From contig NZ_CP126115.1 of the NCBI RefSeq assembly GCF_030123505.1, positions 6,152,001-6,216,000 on the forward strand: a stretch of DNA of 64,000 nt. The letters are read 5' to 3'. Each line of letters opens with the position of its first letter. Positions within the stretch are counted from its first letter, which is position 1. Shown in pieces: positions 1-10,350 of the stretch. Source of the DNA: Neobacillus sp. YX16. Lineage in GTDB: Bacteria; Bacillota; Bacilli; Bacillales; Cytobacillaceae. A program made the position numbers and the translations under genes. The notes below the pieces were generated by a model. The model saw nothing but the letters and a program-made list of their open reading frames with translations, was not told where the DNA came from and made no database searches.

Positions 1-846
1 CTAATCACAACGGATGGCACGACTCTTCTAGGTGCAGACAACAAAGCGGGGATCGCTGAAATCATGACTGCCATGGCTCACCTGATTCAACATCCAGAAA
101 TCAAGCATGGTAAGGTCCGCGTTGCGTTCACGCCGGACGAGGAGATTGGCAGAGGTCCACATAAGTTTGACGTTGCGGCGTTCAATGCCAAGTACGCGTA
201 TACGGTGGATGGTGGTCCGCTTGGGGAGTTAGAATACGAAAGCTTCAATGCGGCGGCAGCGAAAATCACCATCAAAGGAACCAATATCCATCCAGGTTCA
301 GCGAAAGACAAAATGGTGAATTCAATGAAGATTGCCATGGAATTACATAGCCAGCTGCCCGCACTCGAAGCACCTGAACATACGGAAGGTTATGAAGGCT
401 TCTACCACTTGATTTCCTTCAATGGTGATGTCGAGCAAACGAAGATGTACTATATTATCCGTGACCATGACAAGGAAATTTTCGAAGCAAGAAAAAGCAG
501 GATGCAAAACATTGTCGACCTTCTTAATGAAAGATACGGCAAAGATACCATTCTTCTAGCATTAAAGGACCAATATTACAATATGGGTGAAAAAATCAAA
601 CCGGTAATGGAGATCGTCGACATCGCTCAAGAGGCAATGGAGAACCTCGACATTAAACCGCTCATCAAACCAATCCGCGGCGGTACAGATGGCTCTCAAC
701 TTTCTTACATGGGGCTTCCAACTCCAAATATTTTTACCGGCGGGGAAAACTTCCACGGAAAGTATGAATTTATTTCCGTAGATAACATGATAAAGGCAGC
801 AAACACCGTCATCGAAATTACGAAACTTTTCGAACAAAAGGCATAA
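1..846 (+). CDS. pepT: Peptidase T (aminotripeptidase), 5' truncated by window edge
   Basis: The reading frame is open from base 1, so the N-terminus lies outside the window. The protein is a zinc tripeptidase of the M20 family that removes the N-terminal residue of tripeptides in the cytoplasm. The visible part begins in the metal-binding segment [14 protein letters not shown], whose Asp bridges the two zinc ions in this family. It continues with TPDEEIGRG, carrying the catalytic Glu pair, a dimerisation domain with [16 protein letters not shown], and the late ligand segment [14 protein letters not shown]. About 281 residues are visible, against roughly 410 for the family. It converges on gltC, and the two share a terminator hairpin. 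Confidence 0.93.
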   Translation, partial: LITTDGTTLLGADNKAGIAEIMTAMAHLIQHPEIKHGKVRVAFTPDEEIGRGPHKFDVAAFNAKYAYTVDGGPLGELEYESFNAAAAKITIKGTNIHPGSAKDKMVNSMKIAMELHSQLPALEAPEHTEGYEGFYHLISFNGDVEQTKMYYIIRDHDKEIFEARKSRMQNIVDLLNERYGKDTILLALKDQYYNMGEKIKPVMEIVDIAQEAMENLDIKPLIKPIRGGTDGSQLSYMGLPTPNIFTGGENFHGKYEFISVDNMIKAANTVIEITKLFEQKA

Positions 847-850
847 AATA

Positions 851-876
851 AAGCCCAGCTGAAAAGTTGGGCTTTT
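851..876. terminator. Bidirectional terminator between pepT and gltC
   Basis: A 10-bp stem (851-860 with 865-874, one G-U pair) closes a GAAA loop. It is followed by TTTT on the plus strand and by a T-rich stretch on the minus strand. It lies between two convergent genes and overlaps the gltC stop codon. Confidence 0.8.
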
Positions 877-1780
877 ACATTTGATATCGGTCTAATCTAG
901 AAAAGAAATCCTTTAAGAATTCATAAAAGAGCCTGACCGTAGGGAGCAGCTTACGTTCCCTCGGGATAATAACTCCGACCGTACGGCTAACCTCAGGCTC
1001 AATAATCGGTATCTTAACGGTTGACCTGGGAAATCCATCCACCAGCGTGATTTCAGGAATTAAGGTGATACCGAGACCTGCTGATACCAATCCTTTTATC
1101 GAGTCAGTATCTACCCCTTCGAAGGACACCTTTGGCTGAAAGCCAATCTGCTCACAAGCACGAACAATGATTTCTCGTAATACATATTCCTTTGGAAACA
1201 AAACATAGGAATCCTCACGCAGTTGATTTAATTTTATCGCTTTCTGATTGGCTAAAGGATGAGTAGAGGGCAAGAGCGCCACAATATTATCTGTAAATAA
1301 TGTTGTCCCTAACACCTTCTTTTCCTGTTTTGGAACAGGACCAATTAAAGCCATATCAAAGTCACCATTAATAACCCCCTCAATCAGTTCGATATATGAG
1401 CCTTGTTTTAGTTGAAATTTCACCTGAGGATAGTGTTCACGAAAGGCTGAGATGGTTGTGGGAAGGGTATGGGACGCCAAGCTGCTGGGAAAACCAATTC
1501 GAATCGTACCTTTCATGGGATCTAGGTATTCTTTAATTTCCCGTTGTGCCTCCTCAATCACCTTCATCGCTTGTTCCATGTGCTCTAGAAACATCTGTCC
1601 GATCATTGTGAGTTTGACATTTCGTCCCTCACGGATAAATAAGTTCACACCGAGCTCTGTTTCCAAATTGAAAATTTGCCTGCTGACAGCTGATTGAGCC
1701 ACATGCAGAGCCAACGCTGCCTCCGTAACATGTTCTCTCTTGGCCACTTCCATAAAGTATTGAATTTGTCGTAATTCCAA
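875..1780 (-). CDS. gltC: LysR-family regulator, GltC-like
   Basis: This is a LysR-type transcription regulator. The N-terminal winged helix-turn-helix covers residues 1-60 (LRQIQYFMEVAKREHVTEAA, then VAQSAVSRQI). An effector-binding domain follows, including the GltC-like stretches GTIRIGFPSSLASHTLPT and GLVSAGLGITLIPE. Bacillus GltC activates glutamate synthase genes in response to nitrogen and carbon state. Here the gene diverges from a glutamate dehydrogenase gene instead. I place the start at TTG 1780-1778, because GGAGGTGA (1793-1786) sits 5-7 bases upstream. The ATG at 1795 overlaps that RBS and lies inside the palindromic operator. The resulting length of 301 residues fits GltC. Confidence 0.87.
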   Translation of the reverse strand: MELRQIQYFMEVAKREHVTEAALALHVAQSAVSRQIFNLETELGVNLFIREGRNVKLTMIGQMFLEHMEQAMKVIEEAQREIKEYLDPMKGTIRIGFPSSLASHTLPTTISAFREHYPQVKFQLKQGSYIELIEGVINGDFDMALIGPVPKQEKKVLGTTLFTDNIVALLPSTHPLANQKAIKLNQLREDSYVLFPKEYVLREIIVRACEQIGFQPKVSFEGVDTDSIKGLVSAGLGITLIPEITLVDGFPRSTVKIPIIEPEVSRTVGVIIPRERKLLPTVRLFYEFLKDFFSRLDRYQM

Positions 1781-1793
1781 AGAGTTCACCTCC

Positions 1794-1816
1794 ATTCATC
1801 TCATTTTGAGATGAAT
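1794..1816. promoter_or_regulatory. 23-bp perfect palindrome, likely GltC operator
   Basis: The arms ATTCATCTCA and TGAGATGAAT flank a TTT spacer. The core ATCTC-N5-GAGAT resembles the dyad element described for GltC in Bacillus. It overlaps the gltC RBS and lies about 107 bp upstream of the gdhA start. That position suits autorepression of gltC and control of the divergent gene. Confidence 0.75.
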
Positions 1817-1898
1817 GTTATCTATTATTAGCATTGTTTAGATTGTTATTTAATTATAAAATATTCCTTATTAATATTCTAATAATTTAAAAATTTAA

Positions 1899-3305
<1,407 letters not shown>

Positions 3306-3310
3306 AAACA

Positions 3311-3343
3311 TAAGGGTGCTCCGAGATGGAGCACCCTTATTTT
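3311..3343. terminator. Bidirectional terminator after gdhA
   Basis: A perfect 12-bp stem (3311-3322 with 3328-3339) has loop GAGAT. TTTT follows on the plus strand. It lies between the convergent gdhA and symporter genes. Confidence 0.88.
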
Positions 3344-4562
3344 ATGCAATTTTTTTAAGCCAATTCTTGCCTTCCACCATTCTCGAAACCATCATCCCCG
3401 CAACATTATCCCCGCTTGCATTCAGCATCGTAGCAGGCGGGTCAATTAACGTAGAAATCGCAGCAATAATTGGTAATGCCTCAGGCGGGAATCCAAATAA
3501 ACTTAGGATTAACATTTCCCCAATCATACCTCCGCTCGGAATTGCTCCCATAACAGCTCCAACTAAAAGAGACACACTTATAATTAAGAAAAACGTTCCA
3601 ATCCCATTGTTATTCATATCAAAGATTCCGAACAGGAAGACAATCTTTAATACGCCGCCGAGAACAGATCCATCCTTGTGCAAGGCTGCTCCTAATGGAA
3701 TCGTTGTATCACGTATGTCTTGCTTGATTCCCATTCTTTTTGAAGCCTCTAAGTTAACAGGGATAGCAGCAGCACTTGAACAGGTTGCCAGCGCCGTAAT
3801 CGAAGGTTCCAGCATATTACTCCATAACACTCGAATTCCTTTACCTTTGCCTGCCATAAAGGCATAAATCGTAAAGGCAATAAAGAAATAAACAATCGAA
3901 GCAACATAATACGTTACACCCGCTTTAATATAAGAGCCTAATAAAATCGGACCATACTGCCCCACCAGCGTGGCAAAATAAGCTCCAAGACCAACTGGCG
4001 CTAAGTACATGATTAAGGATACGACCTTCATCATTACTTCAGAGCCTGAGCTTAAAAAGCTGGTAAAAGGCTTACCGCGTTCTCCAATGGATTGTGCAGC
4101 AAATCCAACCAAAATAGAAATCACAATGAGCGCCAACATATTGCTTCTTGAGAACAATTCAACAAAGTCAGGTACTGTAAAGGTTTTAACGATTTGTGCG
4201 ACTGGATTTAATTCCTCCGCCCCTTCTGGTTTCATCAGTTTTAGATTAACACCTTCACCAGGATTCACGAGCTTTACGACAAAATACATGTAAATAGCTG
4301 AAATAAGTCCTGTAAACAAGAAGGTTCCAAACATCCAGCCAATAATTTTCCCTAATCTTTTTGCACCATTCATCGTTGCGATCGAAGAGGAAATGGTGAA
4401 GAATATCAGTGGTACGATAATTGTAAATAAAAGATTTAAAAAGACATCGCCTATCGGCTGTAAGATGACAGCGTCTTCCTTCATAACTAGACCTATAATT
4501 GCACCAAGCAAAATGGATAGCAATAGGATGATAGGAAAAAGATAATTCTTTAATTTTTCCAT
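3342..4562 (-). CDS. Dicarboxylate/amino acid:cation symporter (DAACS family)
   Basis: This is a membrane carrier of the sodium:dicarboxylate symporter family, which moves glutamate, aspartate or C4-dicarboxylates with Na+ or H+. It has about eight hydrophobic segments, starting with YLFPIILLLSILLGAIIGLV. The family's serine-rich re-entrant loop is present as ATCSSAAAIPVN, followed by PLGAALHKDGS. The second hairpin region reads IDPPATMLNASGDNVAGMM, with an Asn-Asp substrate/cation site. At 406 residues the length is normal. It stands alone and converges on gdhA, so a role in glutamate or dicarboxylate uptake is plausible, but the exact substrate cannot be read from sequence. Confidence 0.88.
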   Translation of the reverse strand: MEKLKNYLFPIILLLSILLGAIIGLVMKEDAVILQPIGDVFLNLLFTIIVPLIFFTISSSIATMNGAKRLGKIIGWMFGTFLFTGLISAIYMYFVVKLVNPGEGVNLKLMKPEGAEELNPVAQIVKTFTVPDFVELFSRSNMLALIVISILVGFAAQSIGERGKPFTSFLSSGSEVMMKVVSLIMYLAPVGLGAYFATLVGQYGPILLGSYIKAGVTYYVASIVYFFIAFTIYAFMAGKGKGIRVLWSNMLEPSITALATCSSAAAIPVNLEASKRMGIKQDIRDTTIPLGAALHKDGSVLGGVLKIVFLFGIFDMNNNGIGTFFLIISVSLLVGAVMGAIPSGGMIGEMLILSLFGFPPEALPIIAAISTLIDPPATMLNASGDNVAGMMVSRMVEGKNWLKKIA

Positions 4563-4609
4563 TTGTATTTTCTCCTTAGATGATCTTTCTCTAATTAAGT
4601 TGCGGAGTT

Positions 4610-5215
4610 TTATTTTACTTGCGAAATATCAATAATTCTACTGCAAAGTCTATTTAGAAGCGGCGCCTCATGGCTGATTACAAGTATTCCCATATTACGT
4701 TCTTTGGCCATATCGAGAACCACCTGCCATATTTGTGCTTGTGTAATTGAATCAAGCATGGTCGTCATTTCATCCGCAATAAGAAATTGTGTTTGAGGCC
4801 CTAGAGCTCTAGCCACACAAAAGCGCTGTAATTCTCCGCCTGATAATTCATTCGGCCAGCGACGAAGCCAATCTTGCTCAATCCCTAACCTTTCTAGTAA
4901 TTTATCATCAGGATTCCAGCCTTCATGAAGGATATCTTTCATTCTCCATTTAGGATTCACAGCCTTTTCAGGGTGCTGAAACACAAGCTGAACGGGGTGG
5001 TAGCCTGTACTTGTTAAGGGAGAGCCATTTAGCTTTACAGCCCCCTCCAAGGGCTTTTCGTAGCCTGCAAGAATTCGTCCAAGCGTTGTCTTTCCAGAGC
5101 CGCTTGGACCGACAAGGCCAACTATTTCACCTCTGGCTACGCTCAAATCAATATGACGAAAAGTCCAACTATTCTTCTGGTAACCAAAACCGACATTTAC
5201 AGCTTCAAGTAGCAT
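4610..5215 (-). CDS. ABC importer ATPase, nickel/peptide type (NikE/OppF-like)
   Basis: Short 201-residue ATPase: Walker A GPSGSGKTT near residue 40, Q-loop VFQHPEKAVNPKWRM, signature LSGGELQRFC, Walker B FLIADEMTTMLD and H-loop VISHE are all present, so it should be catalytically competent. It lacks the C-terminal oligopeptide/dipeptide extension found in longer OppF proteins, as in NikE/CntF-type subunits. It is the last gene of a five-gene minus-strand operon and overlaps the preceding ATPase gene by 11 bp. The two ATPases probably pair as a heterodimer on the inner membrane face. Confidence 0.85.
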   Translation of the reverse strand: MLLEAVNVGFGYQKNSWTFRHIDLSVARGEIVGLVGPSGSGKTTLGRILAGYEKPLEGAVKLNGSPLTSTGYHPVQLVFQHPEKAVNPKWRMKDILHEGWNPDDKLLERLGIEQDWLRRWPNELSGGELQRFCVARALGPQTQFLIADEMTTMLDSITQAQIWQVVLDMAKERNMGILVISHEAPLLNRLCSRIIDISQVK

Positions 5216-6128
5216 ACAGACACCTAACCATCCCGCCTCGAACTATTCTTTCAGCTGGCATTTCTTCTAAACAATTAGACGCAGCATGTTCACACCGTGG
5301 AGCAAAAGGACAGCCTTTAGGTAAATCATTTATTAGCGGCTGTGACCCCTTAATGGGAACAAACTCATTTTGAGGAAGTGCTCTCCACAGTGCTTTTGTA
5401 TAAGGGTGTCTGAGTCTCTCACCCGCACCAAAGAAATCAGAAACTGGGGCTGTCTCAACGGTTGTACCTGCATAAAAAACTGCAATTTTATCTGCCACCT
5501 TTAAGGCAAAATCAATATCATGAGTTATGATCATGACACCACTGCCGTTTTTAGCCAATTCTCTAAAAGAGATTTCCGCCTCCTTGATTACTTCCGCATC
5601 AAGCCCTGGTGTGGGTTCATCCGCTATAATTACATTCGCTTCACTTACGACTGCCATCGAAACGAGAACACGTCTTGCCATCCCTCCAGATAATTGAAAA
5701 GGAAATAATTTTTCTACAAGTGGATGTAATTTATACTTCTCAAAAATTTTCCTTTGTGCGGTTACAGCATTTTTCTTTCTAACGGAAGTTTGTACTTGTG
5801 GACCTATTTTCATTAATGGGTCCAAGGACTTTACAGTTTGGGGAATGATTACGATTTCTGAACCACGGAATTCTGCTTTCCGCTGCTCTGTAAGGACTTC
5901 CCCATTATAAAAAATACTGCCTGACATGTTTGCATTTCCCGGCAATATTCCAAGAATCGCGTGTGCTAATAAGCTTTTACCCGATCCGCTTGAACCTACA
6001 ACCGCGACAATTTCACCCTTGTTTATTGACACATTTAAGTTATGAATGACTTGATTGGTTTCCTGTCTTAATCCTTTTGAATACTTTGTAAAGGATATAG
6101 ACAAGTTTTGAACTTCTAGGATAGACAT
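5205..6128 (-). CDS. ABC importer ATPase, nickel/peptide type (NikD/OppD-like)
   Basis: 307-residue ATPase: Walker A GSSGSGKSL, Q-loop IPQTVKSLDPLMKIG, signature LSGGMARRVLV, Walker B VIIADEPTPGLD and H-loop IITHD are all visible. The C-terminus carries the oligopeptide/dipeptide ABC extension, with the Cys-containing segment CPFAPRCEHAASNCLEEMPA. That segment binds an iron-sulfur cluster in some family members. It is the fourth gene of a solute-binding protein, permease, permease, ATPase, ATPase operon, the order seen in nikABCDE and similar metal or peptide importers. Confidence 0.87.
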   Translation of the reverse strand: MSILEVQNLSISFTKYSKGLRQETNQVIHNLNVSINKGEIVAVVGSSGSGKSLLAHAILGILPGNANMSGSIFYNGEVLTEQRKAEFRGSEIVIIPQTVKSLDPLMKIGPQVQTSVRKKNAVTAQRKIFEKYKLHPLVEKLFPFQLSGGMARRVLVSMAVVSEANVIIADEPTPGLDAEVIKEAEISFRELAKNGSGVMIITHDIDFALKVADKIAVFYAGTTVETAPVSDFFGAGERLRHPYTKALWRALPQNEFVPIKGSQPLINDLPKGCPFAPRCEHAASNCLEEMPAERIVRGGMVRCLYAT

Positions 6129-6149
6129 TATCTTTTCTCAGCCCCCATC

Positions 6150-6974
6150 TTATTCATTGGCACGATAAGGATCAACGAGTGACCGCAGGCGATCCCCTAC
6201 TAAATCAAAGGCACGGACAATTAAAAGTAAACATAATCCGGGGAAAAATGCCAGCCACCACATGCCAGTAGATAAATATCGCATTGATTCTGAGAGAATA
6301 ATCCCAATTGCTGGCTGATGTGGCGATAAACCCATACCCAAGAATGTTACCGCAGCCTCATGAAGAATAGCATGGGGGAATAGTAGAAACAATCCCACTA
6401 AAAACTGCGGTACTAAATGAGGAAGTATATGCTTTACAGCAATAAACCACCGTGATTTTCCCAGCCTTTTCGAGGTTTGGACAAACTCTGCTGTTTTAAG
6501 CTGCATGACCTCAGCTCGAATAACCCGTGTTAAGCTTGGCCAGTGGGTGAGTGCTAACCCAATGACTACGCCTTTCATACCTCCGCCTAGCACAAAGGCT
6601 ATTAAAATAAGGATGACCAAATGGGGAACACTTAAAAACAAGTCAACAAGCCACGAGATAATACCATCAGCAATCCGTCCCATCGTTGCTGCGATTATTC
6701 CTAATCCTACCGCTATCATAACGGAAGCCGTGGCTGCGATAAGACCCACTCCTATACTCACCGACAACCCTTTTAACGTTCGAATCAGCATATCTCGCCC
6801 AAGCCAATCCGTACCAAATGGATGTTCAAGTGAAGGCGAAAGGTTGCGTTGTTCTAAATTTGTTGCAATTCTATCATTACTAATGAGCAGGCCGCCCACT
6901 AAAACTGCCAATACTATAGCGGATGTAACGACTAACACCATCACTGTTTTTTGTCTTTTATTTAAAGAAATCAT
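6150..6974 (-). CDS. ABC importer permease, NikC/DppC-like
   Basis: 274-residue binding-protein-dependent permease with about six membrane segments. The N-terminal part matches the OppC family: TM1 VMVLVVTSAIVLAVLVGGLL, then HPFGTDWLGRDMLIRTLKG. The EAA loop that docks to the ATPases is visible as EFVQTSKRLGKSRWFIAVKHI. Its start overlaps the stop of the upstream permease gene by 4 bp (ATGA), which indicates translational coupling. It pairs with the upstream NikB-like permease. Confidence 0.87.
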   Translation of the reverse strand: MISLNKRQKTVMVLVVTSAIVLAVLVGGLLISNDRIATNLEQRNLSPSLEHPFGTDWLGRDMLIRTLKGLSVSIGVGLIAATASVMIAVGLGIIAATMGRIADGIISWLVDLFLSVPHLVILILIAFVLGGGMKGVVIGLALTHWPSLTRVIRAEVMQLKTAEFVQTSKRLGKSRWFIAVKHILPHLVPQFLVGLFLLFPHAILHEAAVTFLGMGLSPHQPAIGIILSESMRYLSTGMWWLAFFPGLCLLLIVRAFDLVGDRLRSLVDPYRANE

Positions 6975-7957
6975 AGCGACCTTCTCTCCTTCATTCTTGG
7001 GTCGACAATAAAAGAAAAGAGATCTGCCATTAAATTTCCCACGAATACAAATATGGAACTAAAAATAACCAGTCCAAGAAGGAGCGGCACATCACCTCGA
7101 AGCCCCGCTTCAACCGTAGCCTGTCCTAAACCTGGGTATGAAAAAACCTGTTCAGCTAAAACAGCTCCACCAAAAAGTTCACTAAAGGCTGCAAAATGGA
7201 GAGTGATAGCAGGCAAAGAAATATTTCGGATACCATGTCTCCATATTAGTGTAAAACCTTTTTCCCCCCTGGCTTTTGCAAATAAAATATACTCACTTGA
7301 AAGGACTTCGATTAATTTTTGCCTAGTATGTAAGGCAATGTTTGCGACACCTACAATACTTAGTGTGAGAGCAGGGAGGATTAAATGGATGATCCGGTCC
7401 ATAAGGGTGACATTTTCAGCCAGCACACCTGCAGGAACCCCCATCCCAATTGGGAACCAATCTAACCATACGGCAAAAATTATTAATAATAGCAGGCCCA
7501 TCCAAAATGTCGGCGTCGAAGCCAATGTATAACAATACCATTTGATGATTCTATCAACCCATTTACCCTTTTTCATGGCTGCAGCTATTCCCAAAGAAAA
7601 GCCAATCATCCCCGATAATATCCAGGCAATGGTCATCAGCGCAAGCGAGTTAAGGAATTTTTCACCAATAATCTCTGTGACAGGACGACGATAGATCATC
7701 GATGTTCCTAAATCCCCCTGCAGGACAGAAGAACCCCACCGGAAGAATTGTTCCGTCGGTGGTTCATTTAACCCCCAATTTTCAGCTATTTTCTCACGCT
7801 GTTCAGGACCAACCCTCATCATATCGGCACCAATATAGGCTTGAATAGGATCAATCGGAGAATGGCTGATTAATAGAAAAGTAATGACACTAATAGCAAA
7901 CAGGAGAGAAAGAAGCCTGATAATTTTCCTCCCGATAAATGAACCTATTCTCAGCAT
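6971..7957 (-). CDS. ABC importer permease, NikB/DppB-like
   Basis: 328-residue permease of the oligopeptide/nickel family. It opens with TM1 LLSLLFAISVITFLLI and the conserved SPIDPIQAYIGADM. A periplasmic-side loop follows, then five more membrane segments. The EAA motif is EYILFAKARGEKGFTLIWRHG. It is the second gene of the operon, directly after the solute-binding lipoprotein gene. Confidence 0.87.
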   Translation of the reverse strand: MLRIGSFIGRKIIRLLSLLFAISVITFLLISHSPIDPIQAYIGADMMRVGPEQREKIAENWGLNEPPTEQFFRWGSSVLQGDLGTSMIYRRPVTEIIGEKFLNSLALMTIAWILSGMIGFSLGIAAAMKKGKWVDRIIKWYCYTLASTPTFWMGLLLLIIFAVWLDWFPIGMGVPAGVLAENVTLMDRIIHLILPALTLSIVGVANIALHTRQKLIEVLSSEYILFAKARGEKGFTLIWRHGIRNISLPAITLHFAAFSELFGGAVLAEQVFSYPGLGQATVEAGLRGDVPLLLGLVIFSSIFVFVGNLMADLFSFIVDPRMKERRSL

Positions 7958-7977
7958 TTTAGTCTTACACCCATCAT

Positions 7978-9579
7978 TTATTTCTCATCCCATTTCCAGT
8001 CAACTAGATTATCCGTAATTGGCCACCCGTGACCATGAGGTTGAATTCTCTGATCCCCAATGTTCAACTCTTCTTTTACTAAATAGAGGTGATTAACATT
8101 GACTAACCAAGCCCAAGGGGCGTCCCCTAAAGAGCTAAAACCTGTTGTCCCATCCCACTGAGCTTTTTTCCAATATTCAATTGCTGCTTCTTCACTTTTA
8201 GATAAAAGCGCCTTCTCTAAGTATTCATCTACTTTAGGATTTGAATAGAAACCTGAGTTGTAATAATCCATTCCTGCCATTTTTCCACTGAATAGATTAT
8301 AAATCTCAATTGGATCGTGGCTTCCCCAGCCCATCATCACAGCATTTGAATGCATTAGCGATTCAATTTCGTCCCAGCTTTTACCTTCAACATTTATTTT
8401 TATACCTAACGGTTTTACCATATCGCTAACAGCAATCGCTAAGGATTGTCTCGTGACATCACTAGCAGGGTATAGAAGGTCAAACTCCGCTTGTAAACCG
8501 CCCTTTTCGAGAAATTCATCTCCATTTTGGTCTTTCCATCCGGCACTTTCCAGGATTTCTTTAGCCTGTTTTAAATCACCATCTTTAAACTTGGTTTCTT
8601 CATTTGCCCACGGCAAGCCATCTGCCGCTGAATAACCTGGTGTACCATGGCCCTCTAAAACCCCATCAACAAGAGCTTGGCGGTCGATGGCAACATTAAT
8701 TGCTTTTCGAATCGCAATATCTGATGTCACATCATTTCCGATGGCATTACCATCTTTTGTTTTCTCTCCTGAAGGGACATAAGGGAACATGATTCCGCGA
8801 TTATCTACACTTTGTATTTCTTCAAGAGCCATTCCTGGAACTTGATTTTTACTAAAGGAAGCAGGTATATAAGCCATATCTACTTGTCCTGCTTTTGCCG
8901 CTGCAAAGGCTGCATCCTCATTTAGAAATAAGAATGTGATTCTTTTAAAGAATGGTTTTTTACCATAGTAGTTAGGGTTCATTTCAATGATAATTTGTTG
9001 TCCTTTATCCCATTGCACAAGCTTGTAGGGACCTGAACCAACAGGATTTTCCGCATATTCATCACCATATGAATGCTTTGGGATAATCCCTAGTGTCAAC
9101 AATGAATGGATAAAGGTTGAGTTTGCGTTATGAAGATGAAATTCAACCGTCGTTGGATCCTTAACCACTACTTTTTCAAGGATATTTAAGTCTAAAACAG
9201 AATCACTCGTCAGCGCCGTTTCAAAGGTAAATTGGACATCTTCAGCACTTAATGGTTTACCATCAGAAAAAAGAACATCATCTCGAAGTTTGACCGTCCA
9301 AACCTTACCATCCTGGCTGACAGCATAGCTTGTTGCCACGTCATATGTAATCTTCAAATCATTGTCTCTTTTTAATAATGTACTTTGAAAAAGAGGCGAA
9401 CCATATTGTCCCCAGCCTAATACAGGGTCAAATCCAGTTTCAGGCTCATTTCCAACAGCTAAAATAAGTTCATCTTTAGCAGCAGTTCTATCATTCCCTG
9501 ATTCACTATTTTGCCCTTTTGCACAACCTGCAATTATTAATGTAGCAATAACTAAAATAAAAATTATCGTTTTTTTCAA
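7978..9579 (-). CDS. Solute-binding lipoprotein, nickel/peptide family 5
   Basis: This is the extracellular solute-binding lipoprotein that delivers ligand to the downstream permeases. It has a short signal peptide ending in the lipobox LIIAGC and a family 5 fold, with GNEPETGFDPVLGWGQYGSP near the N-terminus. The C-terminal region includes a histidine-rich patch, PHGHGWPITDN. Histidines near this position contact metal in NikA-type proteins, so nickel or metallophore uptake is possible, but peptide uptake cannot be excluded. I choose TTG 9579 as the start, since GGAG lies 8 bases upstream. The GTG at 9588 abuts the RBS. Confidence 0.83.
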   Translation of the reverse strand: MKKTIIFILVIATLIIAGCAKGQNSESGNDRTAAKDELILAVGNEPETGFDPVLGWGQYGSPLFQSTLLKRDNDLKITYDVATSYAVSQDGKVWTVKLRDDVLFSDGKPLSAEDVQFTFETALTSDSVLDLNILEKVVVKDPTTVEFHLHNANSTFIHSLLTLGIIPKHSYGDEYAENPVGSGPYKLVQWDKGQQIIIEMNPNYYGKKPFFKRITFLFLNEDAAFAAAKAGQVDMAYIPASFSKNQVPGMALEEIQSVDNRGIMFPYVPSGEKTKDGNAIGNDVTSDIAIRKAINVAIDRQALVDGVLEGHGTPGYSAADGLPWANEETKFKDGDLKQAKEILESAGWKDQNGDEFLEKGGLQAEFDLLYPASDVTRQSLAIAVSDMVKPLGIKINVEGKSWDEIESLMHSNAVMMGWGSHDPIEIYNLFSGKMAGMDYYNSGFYSNPKVDEYLEKALLSKSEEAAIEYWKKAQWDGTTGFSSLGDAPWAWLVNVNHLYLVKEELNIGDQRIQPHGHGWPITDNLVDWKWDEK

Positions 9580-9631
9580 CTTATCCACTCCAGTAATATA
9601 AAAGGTGAGTTTTCAAATTTTTAATAAGAAA

Positions 9632-9640
9632 ATTATAGCA
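9632..9640 (-). promoter_or_regulatory. Extended -10 promoter for the nickel/peptide importer operon
   Basis: On the minus strand the sequence reads TGC-TATAAT, an extended -10 element. The match at -35 is poor. It sits about 50 bp upstream of the lipoprotein start. No clear NikR operator was seen. Confidence 0.5.
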
Positions 9641-9683
9641 TAGGAAACGGAACGTATTAATTATTCGAAAAATTTTCACCACT

Positions 9684-9722
9684 AAAAAAAGAGAGATAAG
9701 CAAGAAACCATGCTTACCTCTC
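9684..9722 (-). terminator. Terminator of the parMR-like operon
   Basis: A 12-bp stem (9691-9702 with 9711-9722, one mismatch) is followed on the minus strand by seven T residues (9690-9684). It lies 32 bp past the parR-like stop. Confidence 0.85.
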
Positions 9723-9753
9723 ATATCATTATATGTGCCAGAAATTGCACTAT

Positions 9754-10338
9754 TTATTTATTCATACTCGCTAGAAATCCGCCAAGCAAATCATCTAAAT
9801 CAGGCTCTTCTTCAACCTTTTCTTCTTCAATCACAGGTTTCACATTATCCCAATCAAATCCACTTAAGTCATCATCCATATCGCTTAAATCAATCGAAGC
9901 AGCGATTTCCTCTACGGCGCTGTCATTCTCACGATAAGAATGGATCTCAGGAATACTTTCCTCTTGGAGATATAAAGCCTCATCGATATCTAGTGAACTG
10001 CTATTTAAACTCGCAAGCAGGGAAGTAGACCGGACTGGGTCTGATATTAACTGATAGATAATACTCCCTAATAATGCCTCAGAATGCTCATGCTTCAACC
10101 AGTCACGCTGTGCTTTCGTTAGCTTTTTGGGCAGCGGGACATTAATCATCTCGCGTTCTCTTGCATTAACGTTACTGACACCCTCCATCACGAACTCTGC
10201 AATCTTGCTGGAAAAATTTCTTCTTTCAGTTTCCTTTAACTTTTGCAGCTTCTTAACCAAATGGTCAGGTGTATCAGAAGGGACACGGAAGGAGATTGCC
10301 TGTCCCCGCTGAATTTCATGTGTTCCAGCCTTTTTCAT
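9754..10338 (-). CDS. ParR-like DNA-binding segregation protein
   Basis: 194-residue protein directly downstream of a ParM-like actin gene (12-bp gap), the usual place for the ParR adaptor. The N-terminus looks like a ribbon-helix-helix: a strand QAISFRVPSD, then two helices covering about residues 20-55. The C-terminal third is strongly acidic, with EEEKVEEEPDLDDL, and ends in a short amphipathic helix GGFLASMNK. In ParMRC systems such a tail contacts the filament end. No sequence family was firmly recognised, so the assignment rests on gene order, architecture and the adjacent repeat array. Confidence 0.7.
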   Translation of the reverse strand: MKKAGTHEIQRGQAISFRVPSDTPDHLVKKLQKLKETERRNFSSKIAEFVMEGVSNVNAREREMINVPLPKKLTKAQRDWLKHEHSEALLGSIIYQLISDPVRSTSLLASLNSSSLDIDEALYLQEESIPEIHSYRENDSAVEEIAASIDLSDMDDDLSGFDWDNVKPVIEEEKVEEEPDLDDLLGGFLASMNK

Positions 10339-10350
10339 TTCATCACCCTA